This document shows positions 34,061-40,757 of a stretch of DNA of 40,757 nt, one piece after another. Each line of letters begins with the position of its first letter. Positions within the stretch are counted from its first letter, which is position 1. The stretch is from JBCFBK01 sp038562555 (GTDB lineage Bacteria; Bacteroidota; Bacteroidia; Bacteroidales; Prolixibacteraceae). The position numbers and the translations under genes were made by a program. The stretch is from assembly GCA_038562555.1 (NCBI GenBank), contig JBCFBK010000052.1, positions 1 through 40,757 on the forward strand, read 5' to 3'. Below the pieces are notes generated by a model. That model was not told the DNA's origin. It was given only the letters and a program-made list of their open reading frames with translations, and did not search any database.

Positions 34061-35731
34061 GTCTCCCTTTACCTTGAAATGATCGCCTGTGCTTTGGATG
34101 ATGGCTTTGTACCACCATTCCGGATAACCGGGGTGTTCAGGGGCGGCCGGCAAGCCATACTCGTTTCTCTCAAAGGCGTTGTTTTTCTCTTTTTTTATAT
34201 TTCCGTCTAAATATTTGACGAGCAAATACCTGAAAAGTTCCTCCCATTTTTCTGTGACTTTATTCGCCTCATTGACCGAATATTCTGTCAAAAAGCTCCG
34301 GGCTTTCTCCGGTCCTTCGTTTTCATGAAGGAGTTTGGCTGTTTGTTCCACGGCAGGGGTGTAGCTGAAGAATTCTGCTTCCAGTTGTGTCTGTCTTTCG
34401 CGGATATGGCCAATCATATTGTCGTAACGCAGGTAGGCCAGGTTTGAAACTTTATTAAATGTCCAGAAAGCTGAAGTTTCTGAATAGGTGAGCAGATCGC
34501 CGTTTCCGACGGCAAAACATTCAGGAATTTTTGTGATTCCGCAATACATCGGCACATAGCAGGTGCTGTAAGTGTCGTCTACGCCGAACCAAAGGATACC
34601 TCCAACGGGAGCCGGAAGCCATGAACGGCATTGGGCTACAAACGAAAAGCCGGTTTGTTGGGTGGAAATCGCCCGTTCATTACAATAAGTAACAGAATCG
34701 ACTGTCCAGGTCAGTCCCCTCCAGCGATAAGGAAGCCTGTTGGGGCCGGCTCCCAGATCGCGCGTCATGTCGAGTTCCGTTCCTTCGAAATGATCGCGCA
34801 TCAATTCCATAACGTCTTTCACGGTCAGTTTTTTTGAAGGCTTCACCCACAACGGGAGCCGGTTCGACGCGAATTTATTACTGTCCTGATGCATGACGTT
34901 ACCTTTTGCATATTCCAGGTACTGATCCATACCCGGGGCCACTTTGTTAAAGCCTGCCCAGACACGGGCATCGCAAAAGCGTGCCCCTCCGAAATCGACC
35001 GGAGCATACACATCAGAGAAACTGAAATCTTTATTGATCCCGTCATACCAGCCTTTTTCCCGGGCAAAGGAGATTACATCCCTTGAATAGAGGCAATTTT
35101 CGGGATCGTTCAGGGGGAACGTGGTGATTCTTGCCTGATTGGCGTGTCCGCTGATATAACCGTCGGGAATTTTCACCGCAACCCAAACAGCTCCTTTTTC
35201 ATCATTACCCTTACCGATCATCTCCAGGATCCAGACTTCATTGGCGTCGGAAACAGAAAACGATTCTCCCGAACTTGCATAGCCAAATTCGTCAACGAGC
35301 GAAGTCATCACCTCAATAGCCTCTCTGGCTGTCTTTGCACGTTGCAGCGCAACATACATGAGGCTTCCGTAATCCATGATTGCACCTTTTTGGACGGACA
35401 GTTCTTCGCGCCCTCCGAAAGTAGTTTCGCCGATGGCGACCTGATGCTCATTTATGTTCCCGACAACACTGCAGGTGTGCGGGACCTGAGGGATCCGGCC
35501 CAGGGGCTTACCCGTATCCCATTCCACAATGTCACGCATGGCCCCGGCCGGATGGTCAGCGGCCGGCTGGTAGTATAGTTCACCGTATAACGTATGCGAA
35601 TCGGCAGCATAGGTAATCATTGTTGAACCGTCGGCCGAAGCACCTTTTGTTATCAAAAAATTTGTACATGAAAAAACCTCTGCGGTCCAGAGCAGACCGG
35701 CTAAAAATAATACGCTGCACCTCTTAATCAT
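34052..35731 (-). CDS. Exported C69 family dipeptidase
   Basis: N-terminal-nucleophile hydrolase, 559 residues. MIKRCSVLFLAGLLWTAEVFS is a signal peptide directly before Cys22-Thr (CTNFLITKGASADGSTMITY), so export and cleavage would expose the catalytic Cys at the mature N-terminus, as in the PepD/U34 dipeptidases. Further family blocks: VVGNINEHQVAIGETTFGGR, YGSLMYVALQRAKTAREAI and WILEMIGKG. The VFSC junction could be misread as a lipobox, but Cys-Thr-Asn is the family nucleophile. Length fits. Likely role: peptide breakdown in the periplasm. The promoter lies at 35768-35798. The last codon and stop fall in a 7-base repeat array. Confidence 0.9.
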   Translation of the reverse strand: MIKRCSVLFLAGLLWTAEVFSCTNFLITKGASADGSTMITYAADSHTLYGELYYQPAADHPAGAMRDIVEWDTGKPLGRIPQVPHTCSVVGNINEHQVAIGETTFGGREELSVQKGAIMDYGSLMYVALQRAKTAREAIEVMTSLVDEFGYASSGESFSVSDANEVWILEMIGKGNDEKGAVWVAVKIPDGYISGHANQARITTFPLNDPENCLYSRDVISFAREKGWYDGINKDFSFSDVYAPVDFGGARFCDARVWAGFNKVAPGMDQYLEYAKGNVMHQDSNKFASNRLPLWVKPSKKLTVKDVMELMRDHFEGTELDMTRDLGAGPNRLPYRWRGLTWTVDSVTYCNERAISTQQTGFSFVAQCRSWLPAPVGGILWFGVDDTYSTCYVPMYCGITKIPECFAVGNGDLLTYSETSAFWTFNKVSNLAYLRYDNMIGHIRERQTQLEAEFFSYTPAVEQTAKLLHENEGPEKARSFLTEYSVNEANKVTEKWEELFRYLLVKYLDGNIKKEKNNAFERNEYGLPAAPEHPGYPEWWYKAIIQSTGDHFKVKGDAH

Positions 35732-35767
35732 TTATCTATTGTTTTGGATTGTGTATTCAAATAACGA

Positions 35768-35798
35768 CAAAGATAGCTTTTCAAGTATCAAGACACAA
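35768..35798 (-). promoter_or_regulatory. Promoter of the C69 dipeptidase gene
   Basis: Minus strand: TTG (complement of 35796-35798), 20-base spacer, TATCTTTG (35768-35775). The -33 trinucleotide lies inside a heptad (ACAAGAC, 35795-35801) of the repeat array. Confidence 0.75.
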
Positions 35799-35808
35799 GA
35801 CAGGCTGA
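35781..35808. repeat. Degenerate 7-base tandem array A6a
   Basis: TCAAGTA, TCAAGAC, ACAAGAC, AGGCTGA in phase; same unit type as 19453-19482 and, reversed, 36728-36776. It overlaps the C69 promoter. Confidence 0.8.
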
Positions 35809-35834
35809 TATCTTAAAACAGCATATAAATCTGG

Positions 35835-35876
35835 CCCCCGTCTCCGGTCTCCTCTTCGCCCTGTGCCCCATGCCCG
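35835..35876. repeat. Degenerate 7-base tandem array A6b
   Basis: CCCCCGT, CTCCGGT, CTCCTCT, TCGCCCT, GTGCCCC, ATGCCCG in phase. The last two units resemble TTGCCCC, ATGCGCC at 38340-38353. Confidence 0.8.
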
Positions 35877-35941
35877 TTTAAATTTTTATAAGTTTTTCAA
35901 ATTTTTTTCACATCTTTAGAAAGGAATCAAAGACATTATTT

Positions 35942-36673
35942 ATGAAGCTTCGGGCATTTCACCAGATGACATACGGCATTTATCTTATTGCCTCCGAATT
36001 TGAGGGACATAAGGTTGGTTATATTGCCAATACCGTTTTTCAGGTCACCTCGGAACCACTCCTCATAGCGGTTTCCTGTCATAAGAATAATTCGAGTACG
36101 GAAATTATCAGAAAAGCCGGTGCCTTTTCCGTTTCTGTATTGCGAAAGGATGCAAGTGCAAAGCTGATTGGTGATTTTGGGTTTAAATCGGGAAAAGATA
36201 TTGACAAATACAGCGATCTGGACCTGATTCGTTCAAAAACCGGAGTGCCGGTGGTTCTGAACGATTCAGTAGCCTGGTTCGATTGCCGGGTCAGACAAGC
36301 TCAGGATCTGGGCTCGCACTGGCTGGTGATCGGAGAGGTCATGGAAAGCGAATTGCTTTCCGAGGCGGAACCGCTGACTTATGCCTGGTACCGGGAAAAG
36401 TATAAAATATTATCGCCTAAAAATTCGCCGACCTATATCGATCGCGAACTGCTTGAGCAGGAAAGGCAGGCAGCACTGAGTGAAGCTGCCGGCGCGGGTG
36501 ACGATCCGGTACAGGCAAGGTCTTATGTGTGCGTAATTTGCGGGTTCACATATGATCCCAAAGAAGGAGATCCGTCGGCCGGGATACCTCCGGGAACTCC
36601 TTTTGAAGAATTACCTGAAGATTACCGCTGTCCTGTTTGCAACGCCACAAAGGAGTACTTCAAGGAGTTATAG
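35942..36673 (+). CDS. Flavin reductase-rubredoxin fusion (high-molecular-weight rubredoxin type)
   Basis: Electron carrier, 243 residues. The flavin-reductase/flavoredoxin domain (1-165) binds FMN and takes electrons from NAD(P)H: MKLRAFHQMTYGIYLIAS, NTVFQVTSEPLLIAVSCHKN, SVSVLRKDASAKLIGDFGF. A linker rich in Glu and Ala (166-195) joins a C-terminal rubredoxin with all four iron cysteines, YVCVICGFTYDPKEGDPSAG and YRCPVCNATKEYFKEL. The same fusion in Moorella (Hrb) feeds the flavodiiron protein FprA; an FprA-like gene lies at 20695-21882. No good promoter is visible (CATCTTTA near 35910 has two mismatches). It converges on guaB across a repeat-filled spacer. Confidence 0.92.
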   Translation: MKLRAFHQMTYGIYLIASEFEGHKVGYIANTVFQVTSEPLLIAVSCHKNNSSTEIIRKAGAFSVSVLRKDASAKLIGDFGFKSGKDIDKYSDLDLIRSKTGVPVVLNDSVAWFDCRVRQAQDLGSHWLVIGEVMESELLSEAEPLTYAWYREKYKILSPKNSPTYIDRELLEQERQAALSEAAGAGDDPVQARSYVCVICGFTYDPKEGDPSAGIPPGTPFEELPEDYRCPVCNATKEYFKEL

Positions 36674-36693
36674 TCATGAGTAACGAGTTGTGA
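36673..36693. repeat. Degenerate 7-base tandem array A7a
   Basis: GTCATGA, GTAACGA, GTTGTGA, starting on the last base of the stop codon of the preceding gene. Reverse complement matches 34032-34052 at 18 of 21 positions. Confidence 0.8.
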
Positions 36694-36727
36694 AACAGGA
36701 AATCGTCGGTCATTAGCTGCTCAATTA

Positions 36728-36776
36728 ATCCTGTGTCCTGATACTTGTGTCTTGAGTCTTGATATTTGCGCCTGTT
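36728..36776. repeat. Degenerate 7-base tandem array A7b
   Basis: Seven heptads in phase: ATCCTGT, GTCCTGA, TACTTGT, GTCTTGA, GTCTTGA, TATTTGC, GCCTGTT, reaching the guaB stop. It matches the reverse complement of 19453-19482 with one added unit (TACTTGT with neighbouring changes). Confidence 0.85.
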
Positions 36777-38272
36777 TACATATTGGTGTCTTTCAGTATC
36801 ACATCGTGTGCACCACCTTCAACGATACTTGTTGCTGAGACCAGTGTGATTTTGGCTTCTTCTTTTAGTTCCGCAATGGATAAGGCGCCACAGCTGCACA
36901 TGGTCGATTTGACCTTGCCCAATGTAATATCGAGGTTATCTTTCATTTTTCCTGCATAAGGCACGTAACTGTCAACTCCTTCTTCAAACTTGAGGTTTTC
37001 GGAACCCCCCATATCATAGCGCTGCCAGTTGCGCGCCCTGTTCGAACCTTCGCCCCAGTATTCCTTGACATACCGGTTATTGATCATGATCTTTCTCGTC
37101 GGACTTTCATCAAAACGGGCAAAATAGCGGCCCATCATGAGAAAATCGGCGCCCATGGCCAATGCCAGCACCATGTGGTAGTCCTGCACGATCCCCCCGT
37201 CCGAGCAAATCGGGATATACAGGCCGGTCTTTCTGAAATATTCATCACGGGCAGCAGCCACTTCAATGACCGAAGTTGCCTGTCCGCGGCCAATGCCTTT
37301 CTGTTCGCGGGTGATACAGATAGAACCGCCGCCGATACCGACTTTAATAAAATCTGCTCCTGCTTCCGCCAGATACAGAAAGCCGTCACGGTCTACCACA
37401 TTCCCTGCACCTATCCGTACTGCCCCGTTGTATTCTTTTTTGACATATTCGATTGTTTCACGCTGCCATTCCGAAAATCCATCAGAAGAGTCGACGCAAA
37501 GGAGATCAACGCCGGCCTGAACCAGTTCGGGAACCCTTTCCCGGTAATCCCTGCTGTTGATACCTGCGCCCACAAGCAGTTTTTTATCACCATCCGAAAG
37601 CTCGTTAGGATACTCCTTATGGCTCTCGTAGTCTTTGCGGAACACAAAGAAATTGAGATTCTGATTTTCATCAATAATGGGCAGGGTATTCAGTTTATGG
37701 TCCCAGATGATGTCGTTGGCATCGTTCAGGCTGATCCCCAGTTTACCGGTTATCAGTTTATCGAAAGGCGTCATGAAATCATGTATCTTCATATCGAGCG
37801 GGTCGCGGCCGGCCCGATAATCTCTGCTGGTAACGATACCGAGTAGTTTTCCGTTCGGCGAGCCATCTTCGGTGATTCCCAGTGTTGAATGGCCGGTCAG
37901 CTCCTTCAGCATCAGTACGTCTTTCAGCGTGTGATTTGGCGTCAGGTTCGAGTCGCTGATCACAAAGCCCGCTTTGAATTTCTTTACCCGCCTGATCATT
38001 TCTGCCTGACTGTCAATTGGCTGCGAACCGAAAATAAATGATAATCCCCCATTTCTCGCCAGGGCAATTGCAAGGTTGTGATCCGACACGGACTGCATAA
38101 TTGCTGATACGAACGGAATATTGAGCTCAATCGCCGGTATTTCACCTTTTTTGTAACTGACAAGGGGCGTTTTAAGCGACACGTTCGAAGGGTTACAGGT
38201 TTTGGATGTTAAGCCAGGGATGAGCAGGTATTCACTAAAGGTTCTTGAAACTTCATTCGAGTATTTTGCCAT
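36776..38272 (-). CDS. guaB: IMP dehydrogenase (Tritrichomonas-like type)
   Basis: Oxidises IMP to XMP with NAD, the rate-limiting step of GTP synthesis. 498 residues from ATG 38272: TIM barrel interrupted by a two-CBS (Bateman) segment (about 105-220, GKLLGIVTSRDY; LNTLPIIDENQNL). The catalytic loop GIGGGSICITREQKGIGRGQ puts the nucleophile at Cys319; Asp261 is in CVDSSDGFSEWQ; the flap dyad is Arg418-Tyr419 (RNWQRYDMGG). These numbers and phrases equal those I recall for the Tritrichomonas foetus enzyme rather than the common bacterial GPGSICTTR type. Start: the frame runs to 38332, but the promoter at 38303-38333 fixes 38272, and MAKYSNEV matches that enzyme's start. Confidence 0.94.
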   Translation of the reverse strand: MAKYSNEVSRTFSEYLLIPGLTSKTCNPSNVSLKTPLVSYKKGEIPAIELNIPFVSAIMQSVSDHNLAIALARNGGLSFIFGSQPIDSQAEMIRRVKKFKAGFVISDSNLTPNHTLKDVLMLKELTGHSTLGITEDGSPNGKLLGIVTSRDYRAGRDPLDMKIHDFMTPFDKLITGKLGISLNDANDIIWDHKLNTLPIIDENQNLNFFVFRKDYESHKEYPNELSDGDKKLLVGAGINSRDYRERVPELVQAGVDLLCVDSSDGFSEWQRETIEYVKKEYNGAVRIGAGNVVDRDGFLYLAEAGADFIKVGIGGGSICITREQKGIGRGQATSVIEVAAARDEYFRKTGLYIPICSDGGIVQDYHMVLALAMGADFLMMGRYFARFDESPTRKIMINNRYVKEYWGEGSNRARNWQRYDMGGSENLKFEEGVDSYVPYAGKMKDNLDITLGKVKSTMCSCGALSIAELKEEAKITLVSATSIVEGGAHDVILKDTNM

Positions 38273-38302
38273 GATATCCAGCTTTAAGGATGAAAAATTG
38301 CG

Positions 38303-38333
38303 CAAAATTACACATTTTATCCGAGTTGCCAAA
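38303..38333 (-). promoter_or_regulatory. Promoter of guaB
   Basis: Minus strand: TTTG (complement of 38330-38333), 19-base spacer, TAATTTTG (38303-38310); RNA start near 38296, about 24 bases from the ATG. The -33 touches the repeat array at 38333-38360. Confidence 0.8.
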
Positions 38334-38360
38334 GCCCGTTTGCCCCATGCGCCTTTACTT
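38333..38360. repeat. Degenerate 7-base tandem array A8
   Basis: AGCCCGT, TTGCCCC, ATGCGCC, TTTACTT. Resembles 35856-35880 (TCGCCCT, GTGCCCC, ATGCCCG, TTTA). It includes the stop codon of the lipoprotein gene (38355-38357). Confidence 0.65.
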
Positions 38361-40418
38361 GCCGGCCATCTGCGATACCGTCACCTGGTAGTTGGAATAA
38401 TTGTATAAAGGGTTGCGTTTGGGGTTATATAGTTTTTCTTCATACAACGGATTGTCTTCCTGCGTATAAACCCACAGCTCATCCGGATTCCAGACGATGA
38501 TCTCATCGCGGCAATCGCCGGTAATGTCGAGCGTGGCACAGCACATGTCCGGGTGCCCGTCGTCGGGAAAGCGCAGCGCTTTTCTGCCGTGCCCATCCCA
38601 GGCACCCCCTTGTTCGGGGTTGGCGTTAAGCAGGAAAAGTTCTTCTGTTTTGCCGCTCCAGTTAAGAGGAAGGCAAACGCTCCCATATTGGTTTGGTTCA
38701 AAAGTATGGAAAATGTTACCGGTTTTATCGTAAAGATTGATTGTTCCCTGACTTCCCCAAAAGTTCACAGAGACGGCCTCCAGCCCGGGCAGATCGTTTC
38801 TGAAATTAGCCACAGCCGGATTTTGAGCATGTCCGATGTGAAGATGTTTGCTGATGTTGCCGTTCAGATCGGCAAAGAACATGCCCTCATCTCCGGCGGC
38901 ACATAAAATATGAGGATCCTCATTTTCATCCATATTTACGATGGCAACACCGTCTGCATGATCGGATAATTGTTCATCGAGACTCCATAACTTTTTACCA
39001 TCATTGTCAAAAAGTGTATATCCGGCAAGTAACTCATCCTTTCCGTCTCCGTCAGTATCGAAGGCATACGGATAATGCCCGGTTCGGCATTCATTTTCCC
39101 AAAGCAGGCTGAGGTTTGAATCGAAAGCCCATAAGTACTGATACCGGTCCTTTAAAATAAAATCGGATGCGTAACCTTTTCCCTGCAGGTCAAGAAAATA
39201 AATACAGTCTCCAAGAATCCTGGGAAACCTGTTATGTCCTGACTCCAACGGCTTTCCGTTTGGTGTCAGCGGGGTAGGGGTTTTTTTGATGATCTTTCCG
39301 GTGGCGCTTTCGGCGATGATGATTTCCTGGTTCATACAGTAAATCACTTCATTGTTGCCATCCTGGTTTATGTCGTGGATTTGAAAAGCAACATCGTTGG
39401 TGACCATGGCTTTCCATGGATCGGGTTTTCCCGTTTGCCAGAGAATTTGCCCGTCGAGCGTCATAGCCGTGAGACAACTGAGTTCGCTGTTCCGGTCGCG
39501 TGGCCCGTGGTGAACGACCTGTCCGAAAAGCACATCTGTTTCTCCGTCGCCGTTAAGATCGCCAAACCGGACATTTCGTCCGCTCCCGAATTCTCCGAGA
39601 AACAGTTTTTTGTAAACAGTCATTGCGGGGTTCATAGCAGCCAGGCTATCCTGCAGGTGAGTGAGATCCCGTTCCTGCCTGAGAATTTTTTCCTGGACTT
39701 GTCTGGAGGTTGTTACTTTGACCGAATAGAACTCGGCGAATCCGTCGGCTAACAGACCTATTTTCCCTTTCCGGAAGGTGCTGTCATATACCGTACGGAT
39801 TTCGTCGCCCGGCATAAAAACCGTAATCGAGGAATCTCTGGCTGTAACCTTGACTTTGATGGTTTCCCCGGGGTAGATCTGGTAAGATGTTTTTGACAGA
39901 ATGATTTCATTTGGCTGGCGAAAGCCAATTCCCTGATTGACTTTGATCAGGGAAATAAGTTCTTTGTCGACGCCCAGGAAATAATAGGACCGGTCATTCT
40001 CATAGCGAAACAATATCCCGCTCCGGGTTCTTAAACTACCCGGTTTAAATTCCGCTTCAACCGTATAGTCGCTCCAGAAAGGTGATCCGGTTATGACCAT
40101 TGGGTGCCAGTGTGCATTGTGGTTGAGACGGACGTGAGTCATCACTTTCCGGCCTTCTGTAGTCCTGATTTCCCAGGACGCCGGAAGATTATACCGGTAA
40201 GTGGACACTTCCCAGTTTGAGCGGGGTCTGGCGCCGGCAAGATAATGGAATTCGGTATATGCCCCCGGATCAGTCAGCAGCGGCCCGCTCACCTGACCTG
40301 AGAAATCTTCATTTAAAAGAAAAACATCTGGTTTGGATTGGCATGACACTATGATTACAATGAGAAAAGACAAGATGTGCAGGTTCAGCACAGGTCGTTT
40401 GACTGAAGGAGTTTGCAT
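38355..40418 (-). CDS. Large surface lipoprotein: lectin-like N-terminus plus FG-GAP-type beta-propeller, possible polysaccharide lyase
   Basis: 687 residues from ATG 40418 (an upstream GTG at 40436 is less likely). MQTPSVKRPVLNLHILSFL then IVIIVSC is a lipoprotein signal with Cys25 as the probable anchor. Residues about 35-240 look like a jelly-roll of the DUF1080/LamG type (YTVEAEFKPGSLRTRSGILF). From about 275 on there are propeller blades with acidic calcium-type loops: FGDLNGDGETDVLFG, HDINQDGNNEVIY, FDTDGDGKDELLAG and LDITGDCRDEIIVWN. The C-terminal phrase NPLYNYSNYQVTVSQ recalls rhamnogalacturonan lyases (PL11-like). That enzyme call is a guess; a binding protein is equally possible. 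No SusC/D pair is nearby. Confidence 0.7.
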   Translation of the reverse strand: MQTPSVKRPVLNLHILSFLIVIIVSCQSKPDVFLLNEDFSGQVSGPLLTDPGAYTEFHYLAGARPRSNWEVSTYRYNLPASWEIRTTEGRKVMTHVRLNHNAHWHPMVITGSPFWSDYTVEAEFKPGSLRTRSGILFRYENDRSYYFLGVDKELISLIKVNQGIGFRQPNEIILSKTSYQIYPGETIKVKVTARDSSITVFMPGDEIRTVYDSTFRKGKIGLLADGFAEFYSVKVTTSRQVQEKILRQERDLTHLQDSLAAMNPAMTVYKKLFLGEFGSGRNVRFGDLNGDGETDVLFGQVVHHGPRDRNSELSCLTAMTLDGQILWQTGKPDPWKAMVTNDVAFQIHDINQDGNNEVIYCMNQEIIIAESATGKIIKKTPTPLTPNGKPLESGHNRFPRILGDCIYFLDLQGKGYASDFILKDRYQYLWAFDSNLSLLWENECRTGHYPYAFDTDGDGKDELLAGYTLFDNDGKKLWSLDEQLSDHADGVAIVNMDENEDPHILCAAGDEGMFFADLNGNISKHLHIGHAQNPAVANFRNDLPGLEAVSVNFWGSQGTINLYDKTGNIFHTFEPNQYGSVCLPLNWSGKTEELFLLNANPEQGGAWDGHGRKALRFPDDGHPDMCCATLDITGDCRDEIIVWNPDELWVYTQEDNPLYEEKLYNPKRNPLYNYSNYQVTVSQMAGK

Positions 40419-40757
40419 AACAAAGCGATTTAGCACAAGGTTCTGCTAAATTTACAACTCTTTAGGTATGAAAGAAAATATTTGGAAAGTATTTTGCATA
40501 ATCTGTAAAGAAATCAGGACAGGTGGCTTTTTTCCCTGTCCATAAAACGGGATTAACAGGATACATGAAATCGCGTTAAATTCTGATTCCCTGTTCGATG
40601 AATCTGAGCATCGCCTTTTTTATCGTCTTCCTGATCCGCCTTTTGTTTGTGCCGCTCCACCTTGGGATTGGGTTCTTGTTTCTTTTGCCGGGCGGGTTGT
40701 TGTCTGTCGCCTGGAGATAGACTCCGTCCGAATCGAAGGAGAAGCTGTACTTTTATC
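40419..40757. other. Right-edge region without an assignable gene
   Basis: Upstream of the lipoprotein gene, 40419-40575 is A/T-rich with no clear promoter. From 40576 to 40752 the minus strand holds a 58-codon open frame ending EQGIRI that looks like the basic tail of a protein (NKNPIPRWSGTNKRRIRK), but it has no start codon and a stop at 40753-40755. The other two minus-strand frames are open to the edge (stops at 40620-40622 and 40553-40555) with low-complexity products. A 40-residue hydrophobic plus-strand frame (40598-40720) lies opposite. I cannot choose among them. Confidence 0.3.

Noticed and set aside
34052..35731. C69 protein as a lipoprotein
   Set aside because: The Cys after the signal peptide is followed by Thr-Asn, the family's N-terminal nucleophile motif, which explains its position better than a lipobox.
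40598..40720. 40-residue very hydrophobic plus-strand frame (MNLSIAFFIVFLIRLLF)
   Set aside because: It is the complement of a Lys/Arg-rich stretch, which gives Leu/Phe-rich antisense products; no promoter or supporting context.
1..40757. tRNA, rRNA, insertion sequence, prophage, toxin-antitoxin or defence genes
   Set aside because: No T-loop or acceptor-like sequences, transposase, integrase or nuclease motifs were seen on either strand.

Overview
The window looks like a chromosomal segment of a Bacteroidota bacterium, most likely from the Bacteroidales/Marinilabiliales side. The evidence is that many genes are preceded by the Bacteroidota-type promoter (TTTG or TTG, about 18-22 bases, then TAnnTTTG), Shine-Dalgarno sites are mostly absent, and the gene set is typical of the group: a plug-less TonB-receptor-like barrel paired with a large TPR protein, a patatin-barrel fusion, an M64 peptidase and a CarboxypepD_reg-like protein. 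I see no phage, IS element, CRISPR array, rRNA or tRNA. The species assignment is inference.

Layout. 1-4237: translation and rRNA genes, with rlmD (cut by the left edge, minus strand), an ABC-F ATPase and rlmB. 4227-6849: an ammonium transporter gene (amtB) flanked on both sides by inward-facing Lrp/AsnC regulators. 7116-11084: a secreted M64 peptidase, a LOG-family nucleotide phosphoribohydrolase and gyrB with a long, foldable leader. 11409-17403: a two-gene operon for a 1021-residue TPR protein and an outer-membrane barrel, divergent from an FtsE-like ATPase, followed by a tiny acidic lipoprotein. 17809-20550: the cell-wall genes murB and mltG with a small exported protein between them. 20695-23050: a flavodiiron protein, a structured RNA-like intergenic region and a Tat-exported SGNH hydrolase. 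23105-33786: a long minus-strand run with tkt, serA, a DUF2179 membrane protein, prfC, an exported C26 amidotransferase, a patatin-barrel protein coupled to a YitT-family protein, and rplS. 34052-40418: an exported C69 dipeptidase, a flavin reductase-rubredoxin fusion, an IMP dehydrogenase and a large beta-propeller lipoprotein. 40419-40757 is unresolved.

How the genes fit together. Most are housekeeping: translation (rlmD, ABC-F, rlmB, prfC, rplS), DNA topology (gyrB), central and amino-acid metabolism (tkt, serA), purines (guaB), and wall and envelope biogenesis (murB, mltG, ftsE, TPR/barrel pair). The flavodiiron protein and the flavoreductase-rubredoxin fusion are plausible partners in O2 or NO detoxification, which fits an anaerobic or microaerobic life.

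The most unusual signal is not a gene. Short intergenic spacers across the window carry degenerate tandem repeats with a 7-base period (and an 8-base variant). The same units recur at several loci in both orientations and with different copy numbers. In three cases a promoter -33 element lies inside the array. Other notable items are a multi-stem RNA candidate with a possible pseudoknot at 22064-22257, mutually exclusive hairpins in the gyrB leader, and an IMP dehydrogenase that matches, as I recall it, the protozoan Tritrichomonas foetus enzyme down to active-site numbering.
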